Positions 17,438 through 25,237 of a stretch of DNA of 33,818 nt are shown in pieces; within the stretch, counting starts at the first letter, position 1; each line of letters starts with the position of its first letter. The translations under genes were made by a program, and so were the position numbers. Below the pieces are notes generated by a model. The model was not told the origin of the DNA, made no database searches, and saw only the letters and a program-made list of their open reading frames with translations. Source of the DNA: an uncultured Bacteroidota bacterium. Lineage in GTDB: Bacteria; Bacteroidota; Bacteroidia; Bacteroidales; CAIWKO01. The stretch is from the NCBI GenBank assembly GCA_937934705.1, contig CALGYY010000232.1, positions 1-33,818 of the forward strand, in the 5' to 3' direction.

Positions 17438-18259
17438 CTAATACTGCTCCTTCTCGTTCGGAAAATTCATGGACTTGACATCTTTGATATACGACAGGAC
17501 CGCCCCTTTGATTTCTTCGTTCAGATTGTGGTATCGTCGGAGGAAGCGGGGTGAAAAATCGGTATTGATCCCGAGCATATCGTGCAGCACCAATACCTGT
17601 CCGTCAACCCCCGACCCTGCCCCGATACCAATGGTCGGTGTTCTAACGCTTGAAGTCACCTCAGCAGCCAGCACCGCCGGTATCTTTTCGAGCACGATGG
17701 CAAAACAGCCGGCCTGATCAAGAAGCATTGCATCCTGCCTCAACTTATCTGCCTCCTTTTCCTCAGTGGCTCTGACCACGTAAGTTCCGAATTTGTGGAT
17801 AGACTGGGGAGTTAGTCCCAGATGCCCCATCACCGGTATTCCGGCTGAAAGTATGCGCTCCACAGAATCGATCACCTCACTGCCCCCTTCCAGTTTCACG
17901 GCATCAGCACCGGATTCTTTCATGATCCGGATAGCCGTTGACAAGGCGTTTTTTGAATTGCCCTGGTAAGTCCCGAAGGGAAGATCAACCACTACGAGTG
18001 CCCTGGAAACAGCCCTCATAACGGAAGATGCGTGGTAAATCATCTGATCCAGGGTAATGGGTAAGGTTGAGCTGTGACCGGCCATCACATTTGAGGCAGA
18101 GTCACCCACCAGGATAACGTCGATATCGGCGGCATCGAGAATTTTGGCAAAACTGTAGTCATAAGCCGTCAGCATAGCAATCTTTTTTCCCCGCAGCTTC
18201 ATTTCAAGAAGAACATGGGTCGTCACTTTTGTGATGCGGCTTTTATTTTCAACTGACAT
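17438..18259 (-). CDS. panB: 3-methyl-2-oxobutanoate hydroxymethyltransferase PanB
   Basis: Enzyme of 273 residues, normal length. It transfers a hydroxymethyl group from 5,10-methylene-tetrahydrofolate to 2-oxoisovalerate to make ketopantoate, the first step of pantothenate and CoA synthesis. Key positions are visible: VGDSASNVMAGH (51-62) with metal ligand Asp53, VVDLPFGTY (90-98) with Asp92, VKLEGG (121-126) with Glu124, GHLGLTPQS (145-153), and TPTIGIGAG (207-215). No panC or panD is nearby; it heads a two-gene run with the pseudouridine synthase. A promoter element lies 25 bases upstream of the start. Confidence 0.97.
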   Translation of the reverse strand: MSVENKSRITKVTTHVLLEMKLRGKKIAMLTAYDYSFAKILDAADIDVILVGDSASNVMAGHSSTLPITLDQMIYHASSVMRAVSRALVVVDLPFGTYQGNSKNALSTAIRIMKESGADAVKLEGGSEVIDSVERILSAGIPVMGHLGLTPQSIHKFGTYVVRATEEKEADKLRQDAMLLDQAGCFAIVLEKIPAVLAAEVTSSVRTPTIGIGAGSGVDGQVLVLHDMLGINTDFSPRFLRRYHNLNEEIKGAVLSYIKDVKSMNFPNEKEQY

Positions 18260-18284
18260 GACGGTATTCGTTTTAGTTCTGTAG

Positions 18285-18292
18285 CAAAAGTA
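18285..18292 (-). promoter_or_regulatory. Bacteroidota -7 promoter element for panB
   Basis: The minus strand reads TACTTTTG, an exact TAnnTTTG match, 26 bases upstream of the panB ATG at 18259. No clear -33 element. Confidence 0.55.
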
Positions 18293-18394
18293 AGCAGAAA
18301 TGGCATGCCTCCGCAGTTTTTTTCGCGGAGATCACCGTTTCAGACCCCGGCAGATGCGTCAGCATACTGATTCACGAATATTTTCGTTTGCCGG

Positions 18395-18425
18395 TAAATT
18401 TGCATGCCGCAAATACGTATTTTTG
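18395..18425 (+). promoter_or_regulatory. Tandem -7 promoter elements for the lipoprotein gene
   Basis: Two exact TAnnTTTG matches, TAAATTTG (18395-18402) and TATTTTTG (18418-18425), lie upstream of the ATG at 18448. The second would give a very short leader. Neither has a perfectly spaced -33 TTTG. Confidence 0.45.
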
Positions 18426-18447
18426 CAATCCTAAAGTAACGAAACAG

Positions 18448-19452
18448 ATGATGCGCAATATAAGAATTGTATTTATGCTTGTGGCCGTTCTCCTGCTGGC
18501 TTCCTGTGAAACCGACTTTGAGATCAATGCCCCGGGTTCGGATATCACTGTGGTTTTCGGTCTGCTCGACCAGAACGACAGCATTCATAAGATCAAGATC
18601 AACAAGGCCTTCCTTGGAGAAGAAGACGCCATTGTCATGGCACAGGATCCGGTTAACAGCGACTATGGAGATATCCTGACTGTGCAGGTGGAAGAGTACC
18701 TCAACGGGAACCTCAGCCGTACCTTTCAGTGCACACGAACAGAAATTACCGATAAAGAAGAGGGATTATTCTATTATCCCAATCAATACATTTACGTTTT
18801 TACTGCCGACCTGAAAACGGATGCCATCTACCGCCTGGTGATCACCAATAATGAAACCTCGAAGGTGGTTGAAGCTGAAACCGGTCTTGTCGGCGACTTC
18901 TCGGTCGAAAAGCCTTATTATAATCCTTCCAATCCTGTGCTCAACCTGGTGGGTAACAACGGCTTGTATGTTGAAGCAGAGGCCAAATGGAAATCTGCCG
19001 TGAACGGGAGGCTTTATGAACCCGTCTTCAGGTTCAATTACAGGGAAGTAGACCAGGCGACTTCTGACACGACCGACAAACACATTGACTGGAGGCTCAC
19101 CTCAGTGAAGTCGCAGAACCTCAATGGCGGTGAAATCATGATTAATCTGTATAACAGCGAATCGTTTTACCGCTATCTTGAAGCCAATATCCCGGTAGAT
19201 TACAGTAAAACCCGCCTGATTGGTAAGGTCGATTTCATTATCAGTGTTGGCGGTGATGAGTTAACCACTTATATCGACCTCAACGGCCCGTCTTCAAGCA
19301 TTATTCAGGAAAGGCCGGCTTATACCAATGTCAGTAACGGGATCGGTATTTTTAGCTGCCGCAGAACCATACGCAAAACCTTCAGTCTCTCCTTCTATTC
19401 GGTCGACAAGCTGATCAATGGTGAATACACCAATCAACTGAATTTTCAGTAA
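18448..19452 (+). CDS. Uncharacterised outer-membrane-type lipoprotein
   Basis: Predicted lipoprotein of 334 residues. I chose the ATG at 18448 (a second ATG follows at once) because it starts a lipoprotein signal: MMRNIRIVFMLVAVLLLASC, with the lipobox cysteine at residue 20. An in-frame start at 18388 would put 20 polar residues before the signal. The mature part begins ETDFEINAPG and is predicted mostly beta-strand, with ITVVFGLLD near its start and a paired RLIGKVDFIISVGG near the C terminus. It loosely recalls the DUF4249-type lipoproteins of Bacteroidota, but I cannot confirm that. It stands alone between panB (divergent) and rpsO, with its own promoter elements. Confidence 0.75.
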   Translation: MMRNIRIVFMLVAVLLLASCETDFEINAPGSDITVVFGLLDQNDSIHKIKINKAFLGEEDAIVMAQDPVNSDYGDILTVQVEEYLNGNLSRTFQCTRTEITDKEEGLFYYPNQYIYVFTADLKTDAIYRLVITNNETSKVVEAETGLVGDFSVEKPYYNPSNPVLNLVGNNGLYVEAEAKWKSAVNGRLYEPVFRFNYREVDQATSDTTDKHIDWRLTSVKSQNLNGGEIMINLYNSESFYRYLEANIPVDYSKTRLIGKVDFIISVGGDELTTYIDLNGPSSSIIQERPAYTNVSNGIGIFSCRRTIRKTFSLSFYSVDKLINGEYTNQLNFQ

Positions 19453-19511
19453 AGCCTAACTATATGTATTTCCGCGTTTTAACGCGATGAAATAAAAATT
19501 TTGCATGGATA

Positions 19512-19544
19512 TTTGCAGGAATTAAAAAGAAAACACTACTTTTG
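19512..19544 (+). promoter_or_regulatory. Bacteroidota promoter for rpsO
   Basis: TTTG at 19512-19515 and TACTTTTG at 19537-19544 match the -33 TTTG and -7 TAnnTTTG elements with 21 bases between. This is the clearest promoter in the window. Initiation would fall near 19551, leaving a leader of about 27 bases before the rpsO ATG. Confidence 0.7.
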
Positions 19545-19577
19545 CACTCCATTTCAGAACAGAAATATTAAACGTTT

Positions 19578-19847
19578 ATGTATCTTACACCAGAGGTTAA
19601 AAAAGGTCTTTTCAAGGAATACGGAAAATCTGAGTTCGACACAGGGTCGGCAGAAGGCCAGATTGCATTGTTCACATACCGCATCCAGCATCTTACGGAG
19701 CATTTGAAGACGAATAAAAAAGACAGTGCCACACGTCGTTCACTGGTTCTTTTGGTCGGAAAAAGAAGGCGGCTTCTTGAATATCTGAAGAATCAGGAGA
19801 TCAACCGTTACAGGGAGATTATCAAGAAACTCAAGCTTAGAAAATAA
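19578..19847 (+). CDS. rpsO: 30S ribosomal protein S15
   Basis: Small-subunit ribosomal protein of 89 residues, the usual length. It binds the central domain of 16S rRNA and helps bridge the subunits. Recognisable segments are SEFDTGSAEGQIALFTYRI (18-36), the loop HLKTNKKDSATRRSL (43-57), and the C-terminal helix LVGKRRRLLEYLKN, matching the S15 three-helix core. It precedes pnp, the order also seen in E. coli, with a strong hairpin between the two. Confidence 0.98.
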   Translation: MYLTPEVKKGLFKEYGKSEFDTGSAEGQIALFTYRIQHLTEHLKTNKKDSATRRSLVLLVGKRRRLLEYLKNQEINRYREIIKKLKLRK

Positions 19848-19870
19848 ACACCAGCATGGTGAATCAATAA

Positions 19871-19899
19871 AAAGGCAATTATCGCAATTGCCTTTTTTT
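19871..19899 (+). terminator. Terminator or attenuating hairpin between rpsO and pnp
   Basis: Perfect 10-bp stem AAAGGCAATT (19871-19880) and AATTGCCTTT (19886-19895), loop ATCGC, followed by T to 19899. It lies 23 bases past the rpsO stop and 47 bases before the pnp ATG. It should end much of the rpsO transcript; in E. coli the equivalent region is processed by RNase III and controls pnp. Confidence 0.88.
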
Positions 19900-19945
19900 G
19901 CATCATAAAGTTTTACAAAGAATAATTAATAACAGAAAGAAGATT

Positions 19946-22081
19946 ATGGCATTACAAGGAATTACCAAGACTTTTGACCTCGGAGACGGGCGTATGGTTT
20001 CGATTGAAACCGGCAAGCTGGCCAAACAGGCCGACGGAAGCGCTGTGGTCAAGATGGGTGATACGATGATTTTAGCGACAGTTGTATCCAAGAAAGAGGC
20101 TTCAGAGAATGTTGATTTTTTACCATTGACTGTTGAGTACCAGGAAAAATATGCTGCCACCGGGCGTTTCCCGGGAGGTTTTTTCAAACGTGAGGCGCGG
20201 CCCTCGGAACATGAAATTCTGATTTCCAGACTTGTTGACCGGGCCATCCGCCCGTTGTTCCCGGATGATTACCATGCCGATACCCAGGTATTGATCACCC
20301 TCATTTCGGGGGATAAAGATGTGATGCCGGATGCACTTGCCTGTCTTGCAGCTTCTTCAGCACTTTCCGTTTCCGATATCCCTTTCAACGGACCTATTTC
20401 GGAAGCGCGTGTTGGTCGTGTCAAGGGTCAGTTCGTGGTTAATCCCCGCTTATCTGACATGGCAGAATCGGACATTGATATGATTGTCGCCGCTTCGTGG
20501 GACAATATTATGATGGTGGAAGGTGAACTGAAAGAAATTTCGGAGAAAGATATGATCGACGCCATCCGCTTTGCTCATGAAGCGATTAAACTTCAGGTCA
20601 CCGCACAGCGTGAACTGGCTGAAATGGCAGGAAAAAGCGGCGCTAAAAGGGAATACTGCCATGAGGTGAATGATGAGGAGCTGAGGCAGCGGATCATCAA
20701 CGAACTCAGACCGAAAGTGTTGGAAGTTGCGGGCGCTGAGATTGCGATCAAAGTGGAAAGGATCAACCGTTTCAAGGCTATCGTTGACCAGTTTCTGGAG
20801 GCCATGCCCGAAGAAGAAAGAGCAGAGAAGGTCAACCTGGTCAAACGGTATTACCATGATCTGGAGAAAGAAGTTGTGCGCTATGTCATGCTGAATGACC
20901 GCAAACGTCTGGACGGTCGTAAAATGAATGAGATCAGGCCCATCTGGTGCGAAGTTGATTATCTGCCTGCAGCGCATGGCTCTGCCATATTTACCCGCGG
21001 GGAAACCCAGTCACTGACCACTGTGACCCTGGGAACCAAACTGGATGAACAAATCATCGACGGTGCGGTAATCGAAGGCAAGAATCGTTTTATCCTTCAT
21101 TATAATTTCCCGCCCTTTTCAACCGGTGAAGTGAAACCCATCAGGGGAACCGGAAGGCGCGAGATCGGTCATGGCAATCTGGCCATGCGCGCATTGAAGT
21201 TTGTGATGCCGGATGATGAGACCAATCCATACACGGTGCGCATTGTGTCTGATATTCTCGAGTCGAACGGTTCATCCTCCATGGCAACTGTTTGCGCAGG
21301 CTGTCTGGCCCTGCTGGATGCCGGTGTGAAAATCATCAAGCCGGTCTCGGGTATTGCCATGGGACTTATTGCCGATAAGGAAAGCGGAAAATACGCTATA
21401 CTTTCTGACATTCTGGGTGATGAGGATCACCTGGGCGATATGGACTTCAAGGTTTGCGGTACGGCCAATGGTATTACCGCCTGCCAGATGGATATCAAGG
21501 TTGACGGTTTGTCATTTGATATCCTGGCTGAAGCCCTTGAGCAGGCTCGTCAGGGAAGGATGCACATCATGGGCGAAATGGCCAAAGTGATCGAAAAGCC
21601 GCGTGAGGACTATAAACCTCACGTCCCGAGAATCGAAAAGATTACTATTCCCAAGGAGTTCATCGGTGCTGTGATTGGCCCGGGAGGCAAGGTGGTGCAG
21701 GAGATTCAGAAGGAAACCAAAACAGTGATCGTGATTGAGGAAGTCGGTGATCTTGGTGTTATTGAGATTGTTTCGAGTGACAAAGCCTCCATTGAAGATG
21801 CCAAAAGCAGGATCAAAAAGATCACGGCTGTTCCTGAAATTGGTGAAGTATACCATGGTGTGGTCAAAAATATTCAGAGCTTCGGGGCCTTTGTTGAAAT
21901 TCTCCCCGGCAAAGATGGCCTCCTCCACATTTCTGAGATCGAATGGCGCAGACTCAATGATGTTGAGAGCGTTCTTAAGGTTGGCGATGAGATCGATGTA
22001 AAACTGATTGACGTCGATAAAAAAACCGGAAAACTGAAGCTTTCGCGTAAGGTTTTACTTCCCAAACCGCCTCAGCAGTAA
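19946..22081 (+). CDS. pnp: Polyribonucleotide nucleotidyltransferase (PNPase)
   Basis: Exoribonuclease of 711 residues from the ATG at 19946, the normal length; the open frame extends upstream to a TTG inside the terminator hairpin, which is unlikely. It degrades RNA 3' to 5' using phosphate. Two RNase PH-like domains are present: the first includes EKYAATGRFPGGFFKREARPS-type sequence near residue 70, the second HGSAIFTRGETQ and the active-site region SNGSSSMATVC and IAMGL. A KH domain follows (ITIPKEFIGAVIGPGGK) and then an S1 domain (GEVYHGVVKNIQSFGAFVEI, DGLLHISEI). AGAAAGAAG just before the ATG could aid initiation. Confidence 0.98.
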   Translation: MALQGITKTFDLGDGRMVSIETGKLAKQADGSAVVKMGDTMILATVVSKKEASENVDFLPLTVEYQEKYAATGRFPGGFFKREARPSEHEILISRLVDRAIRPLFPDDYHADTQVLITLISGDKDVMPDALACLAASSALSVSDIPFNGPISEARVGRVKGQFVVNPRLSDMAESDIDMIVAASWDNIMMVEGELKEISEKDMIDAIRFAHEAIKLQVTAQRELAEMAGKSGAKREYCHEVNDEELRQRIINELRPKVLEVAGAEIAIKVERINRFKAIVDQFLEAMPEEERAEKVNLVKRYYHDLEKEVVRYVMLNDRKRLDGRKMNEIRPIWCEVDYLPAAHGSAIFTRGETQSLTTVTLGTKLDEQIIDGAVIEGKNRFILHYNFPPFSTGEVKPIRGTGRREIGHGNLAMRALKFVMPDDETNPYTVRIVSDILESNGSSSMATVCAGCLALLDAGVKIIKPVSGIAMGLIADKESGKYAILSDILGDEDHLGDMDFKVCGTANGITACQMDIKVDGLSFDILAEALEQARQGRMHIMGEMAKVIEKPREDYKPHVPRIEKITIPKEFIGAVIGPGGKVVQEIQKETKTVIVIEEVGDLGVIEIVSSDKASIEDAKSRIKKITAVPEIGEVYHGVVKNIQSFGAFVEILPGKDGLLHISEIEWRRLNDVESVLKVGDEIDVKLIDVDKKTGKLKLSRKVLLPKPPQQ

Positions 22082-22146
22082 AAGTTCTTCCGCCTTCATT
22101 TTTCAGGCAACCAAAGACCTTTTAAACTTGTCTAAAACCAGATCAT

Positions 22147-22220
22147 GGTTACGGGCAGGTTTTTTTTTGCCTGTTACCCATCCGGGGTTCATCATATTTA
22201 TGGAGTAATCTGTAACCCGG
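22147..22220 (+). other. Two adjacent potential hairpins in the rpoD leader
   Basis: Stem 1 pairs 22147-22156 with 22169-22178 (ten positions, one T-T mismatch, one G-T pair) around a loop holding nine T. Stem 2 pairs CCGGGGTT (22182-22189, one bulged G) with AACCCGG (22214-22220). The GGTTAC at 22147-22152 can also pair perfectly with GTAACC at 22212-22217, so the forms compete. The T run is inside the loop, so stem 1 is not a standard terminator. Confidence 0.3.
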
Positions 22221-22268
22221 CAGGGGGAAAACACGTAAACGCCGGCATTCGGAAAACAGCAAGGGAAT

Positions 22269-23132
22269 ATGAGACAGCTTAAAATTGTTAAACAGGTCAC
22301 GAACAGGGAAACCGCTTCTCTCGACAAATATCTTCAGGAGATCGGAAAGGTTGACCTGATTACGGCAGAGGAAGAGGTCATTCTCGCCCAGCGCATCAAG
22401 CAGGGTGATACGGTAGCACTGGAAAAGCTCACGAAAGCCAACCTTCGTTTCGTCGTTTCAGTTTCAAAGCAGTACCAGAACCAGGGTCTGAGTCTGCCCG
22501 ACCTGATCAATGAGGGCAACCTGGGGCTGATTAAGGCAGCCCAGCGCTTCGACGAAACCAGGGGCTTCAAATTCATATCATATGCTGTGTGGTGGATCCG
22601 TCAGTCTATCCTTCAGGCACTTGCCGAGCAGTCTCGGATTGTCCGCCTCCCGCTCAACAAGATAGGCTCGATCAACAGGATCAACAAGGCTTTTTCTGCT
22701 TTTGAACAGGTACACCAACGCGAACCTCGCCCTGAAGAACTGGCCGAGATGCTGGGTCTCAGCGAAAATGAGATCCGGGAGTCCCTCAAGAATTCAGGAA
22801 GGCATGTTTCCATGGATGCTCCCCTTGTGCAGGATGAGGAAAACAACATGTACGATGTTCTCCGCGGAGAAGAGAACCTCACTCCGGAGGCTGGTTTGCT
22901 CTTTGATTCCCTGAGGATGGAAATCGAAAGGGCGATCTCCACCCTTACTCCCAGAGAAGCCGATGTGATCAGGCTGTATTTCGGGCTGAACGGAAAACAC
23001 CCCCTCACACTGGAAGAAATTGCCGAGGAGTTTGACCTGACCCGGGAAAGGGTTCGCCAGATCAAGGAAAAAGCCATCCGGCGCCTGAAGCATACTGCAA
23101 GGAGCAAGATCCTTAAATCCTATCTCGGATAA
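22269..23132 (+). CDS. rpoD: Primary RNA polymerase sigma factor (RpoD/SigA)
   Basis: Sigma-70 protein of 287 residues, the short form typical of Bacteroidota, which lack the long N-terminal region 1.1. Region 1.2 is at about 14-45 (LDKYLQEIGKVDLITAEEE). Region 2 includes NLRFVVSVSKQYQNQGL, LPDLINEGNLGLIKAAQRFD and FKFISYAVWWIRQSILQAL, which contacts the -10/-7 element. Region 3 covers LPLNKIGSINRINKA. Region 4 ends with LTLEEIAEEFDLTRERVRQIKEKAIRRL. By family knowledge this factor reads the TTTG/TAnnTTTG promoters, and copies of that element precede many genes in this window. It lies 187 bases after pnp and 33 bases before rpe. Confidence 0.97.
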   Translation: MRQLKIVKQVTNRETASLDKYLQEIGKVDLITAEEEVILAQRIKQGDTVALEKLTKANLRFVVSVSKQYQNQGLSLPDLINEGNLGLIKAAQRFDETRGFKFISYAVWWIRQSILQALAEQSRIVRLPLNKIGSINRINKAFSAFEQVHQREPRPEELAEMLGLSENEIRESLKNSGRHVSMDAPLVQDEENNMYDVLRGEENLTPEAGLLFDSLRMEIERAISTLTPREADVIRLYFGLNGKHPLTLEEIAEEFDLTRERVRQIKEKAIRRLKHTARSKILKSYLG

Positions 23133-23165
23133 GTTTGTACTTTTACGGGTGAAAAGCCACCAAGG

Positions 23166-23828
23166 ATGAAGCACCTGATCGCCCCTTCCCTATTGTCTGC
23201 AGATTTTGGTCATCTGGCTGATGACATTGAAATGGTCAACCAGAGCGAAGCCGACTGGTTTCATGTTGACATTATGGACGGCAATTTTGTCCCCAACCTT
23301 TCATTTGGTTTTCCGGTTCTGAAAGCCATCGGAAAATATGCGAAGAAACCGCTTGATGTCCACCTGATGATTAAGGATCCGGACCGATATATTCAGCAAT
23401 TCAGAGATCACGGGGCCCACGTGATTACGGTTCATTATGAAGCCTGCACCCACCTGCACAGGAGCCTGCAGATGATCAGGAAATGCGGAGCCATGGCCGG
23501 CCTGGCCCTCAACCCGCACACACCGGTGAAGCTGACAGAAAACGTGATGGAAGATATCGACCTTTTGCTGATCATGTCGGTGAATCCGGGATTCGGCGGT
23601 CAGAGTTTCATCCCCTCTGCCCTCAAAAAAATCGCTCAGGCCCGCGAAATGATCACCGAGGCTCCGGCCAACATCCTGATTGAAGTCGACGGAGGGATCG
23701 GTCAGAACAATGCTGGAGCCATCCTGGCAGCAGGTGCTGACGTGCTGGTGGCCGGCAATTCTGTTTTCGGTGCTGCGTCTCCCGGGGAAATGATCCGCAT
23801 CCTTAAAAATATTTCTGCCGGCGCCTGA
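23166..23828 (+). CDS. rpe: Ribulose-phosphate 3-epimerase
   Basis: TIM-barrel enzyme of 220 residues that interconverts ribulose 5-phosphate and xylulose 5-phosphate in the pentose phosphate pathway. It opens with IAPSLLSADFGHLADDI (5-21), followed by WFHVDIMDGNFVPNLSFG (36-53) with the metal-binding His and catalytic Asp, DVHLMIKDP (64-72), LLIMSVNPGFGGQSF, and the late phosphate-binding IEVDGGIGQNNA with the second catalytic Asp. It starts 33 bases after rpoD and is probably co-transcribed with it. Confidence 0.97.
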   Translation: MKHLIAPSLLSADFGHLADDIEMVNQSEADWFHVDIMDGNFVPNLSFGFPVLKAIGKYAKKPLDVHLMIKDPDRYIQQFRDHGAHVITVHYEACTHLHRSLQMIRKCGAMAGLALNPHTPVKLTENVMEDIDLLLIMSVNPGFGGQSFIPSALKKIAQAREMITEAPANILIEVDGGIGQNNAGAILAAGADVLVAGNSVFGAASPGEMIRILKNISAGA

Positions 23829-23833
23829 AAAGC

Positions 23834-23864
23834 TTGACTCAGAGGCAACCTTTTTATATCTTTA
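23834..23864 (+). promoter_or_regulatory. Possible promoter for the type B T9SS and collagen-like genes
   Basis: TTG at 23834-23836 and TATCTTTA at 23857-23864 (one base off TAnnTTTG) are separated by 20 bases. The start codon at 23900 lies 36 bases further on. Confidence 0.4.
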
Positions 23865-23899
23865 CACTTCTTTAACAGACTTCACCTAACAGGCGGACC

Positions 23900-25210
23900 A
23901 TGATGCGTTCATCGACCCGTATTTTTTTATTGTCGCTCCTCCTGACTTTCCTGGCGGGAAACAAGGACACACTCTGCGCACAAACTCTTGTCAACAACGG
24001 GAGCTTTATCGTAGTTGAACCGGGAGCTTATGTGGTCATTTCTGACCATTACGTCAACCGCAATGACGGGGTGGATGACGGCAAAGTTGATCTGGACGGA
24101 ACAATGATCCTCGGGCGGAACTGGATCAACACTGCCAACAACAGCGTGATCACCGATATCGGAAGCTCTCCCATGGGCAATGTGGTCATGAACGGAACGC
24201 TAACGCAATACATAGAAGGTACCCACCCCACGCATTTCGAGAACCTCACCCTCAGGCTTTCCGATAAAGTTCTTCGCATCACCGATTGTGAGGTTAACGG
24301 CCGGCTGACCCTGGATGCTGTTCTCGTTCTGAACTCTAATAAGATCATCATGGATAACCCTTCCCCGGACGCCATTACCTATGTCAGTAAATACATCCTC
24401 AGTGAAACCCTTCCGGATGACGGTTACGGAGAAGTTCAGTGGAATATAGGGGATCATACCCTGAGTTACCAGGTGCCTTTCGGATCAGGACTTTCAACTG
24501 TGAATGACCTGAATCTCACCCTCACCACTACTACTCCAGGTGATGCTGCCGGAGCCATTTCATTCGCCACTTACCCCAGCGGATGTCACAGCGTACCCTA
24601 CCCGCATTTCGTGAATTTTATCGACCGTGAACCAACCTATCTGGCTGACCGTTACTGGATCATCGACCCCCGGTTTAATCTCACCAAACCCAATATCAAT
24701 ATCACGTTCCGCTACACGGATCAGGACTTGTATCCGAATTGCAACACCCATCTTGATGAGTACAAACTGAAAGCGATGCGTTACAGTACACTCAAAAATA
24801 TGTGGACGGACATGCTCCCGACGGGCACTGCACATCCGGATAACAATCTGGTACAGGCATCCGGTATTCCGGCAGCAGATTTTTTTGCCCCCTGGACCCT
24901 CGTGAACGAAGAAGTTGACTGGGAAATCTTTTTCCCTAACGCTTTCACTCCAAATGATGACGGACTGAACGACTTTTTCGGACCAGCAGGGATCAATTTC
25001 GAAGAATTTACCGAATTTGACCTATATATATATAATCGTTGGGGGCAGGAAATCTTTCATTCGACAGATCCGGATGTCCCATGGAAAGGCTCCGTAAAGA
25101 ATGAAGGAAAGGTATGCCAGGACGGCGTGTATACCTGGATACTGTTCCTGACGGATCGCTACGGTGAATCATTCAAGAAAAAAGGCATTGTAACTTTGCT
25201 GGGGAGGTAA
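23900..25210 (+). CDS. Gliding motility-associated (T9SS type B) C-terminal domain protein
   Basis: Predicted surface protein of 436 residues with a signal peptide (about 1-28, ending LCAQ). Residues about 350-436 are the T9SS type B sorting domain: FFPNAFTPNDDGLNDFFGP, then FDLYIYNRWGQEIFHS, a Trp-Lys-Gly segment, and GVYTWILFLTDRYG with a final KKGIVTLLGR. This domain is found on large motility adhesins such as SprB, but also on many small proteins. The region from 30 to 340 is beta-rich, starting VNNGSFIVVEPGAYVVISD and with a repeated NGRLTLDAVLVLNSNKI element that looks like a right-handed beta-helix; no enzyme motif is apparent. The collagen-like gene follows 27 bases downstream, suggesting joint expression. 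A (TA)6 tract lies inside the sorting domain. Confidence 0.88.
   Translation: MMRSSTRIFLLSLLLTFLAGNKDTLCAQTLVNNGSFIVVEPGAYVVISDHYVNRNDGVDDGKVDLDGTMILGRNWINTANNSVITDIGSSPMGNVVMNGTLTQYIEGTHPTHFENLTLRLSDKVLRITDCEVNGRLTLDAVLVLNSNKIIMDNPSPDAITYVSKYILSETLPDDGYGEVQWNIGDHTLSYQVPFGSGLSTVNDLNLTLTTTTPGDAAGAISFATYPSGCHSVPYPHFVNFIDREPTYLADRYWIIDPRFNLTKPNINITFRYTDQDLYPNCNTHLDEYKLKAMRYSTLKNMWTDMLPTGTAHPDNNLVQASGIPAADFFAPWTLVNEEVDWEIFFPNAFTPNDDGLNDFFGPAGINFEEFTEFDLYIYNRWGQEIFHSTDPDVPWKGSVKNEGKVCQDGVYTWILFLTDRYGESFKKKGIVTLLGR
25023..25034 (+). repeat. (TA)6 dinucleotide tract inside the sorting-domain coding sequence
   Basis: Six TA units encode part of the LYIYN stretch in the type B sorting domain. Slippage by one unit would shift the frame and remove the rest of the domain. 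Confidence 0.7.
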
Positions 25211-25237
25211 TATATCCTAAATCATAATACGGATATT

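Noticed and set aside
19473..19486. Dyad CGCGTT-TT-AACGCG after the lipoprotein gene
   Set aside because: No T run follows, so it is not a convincing terminator; left unannotated.
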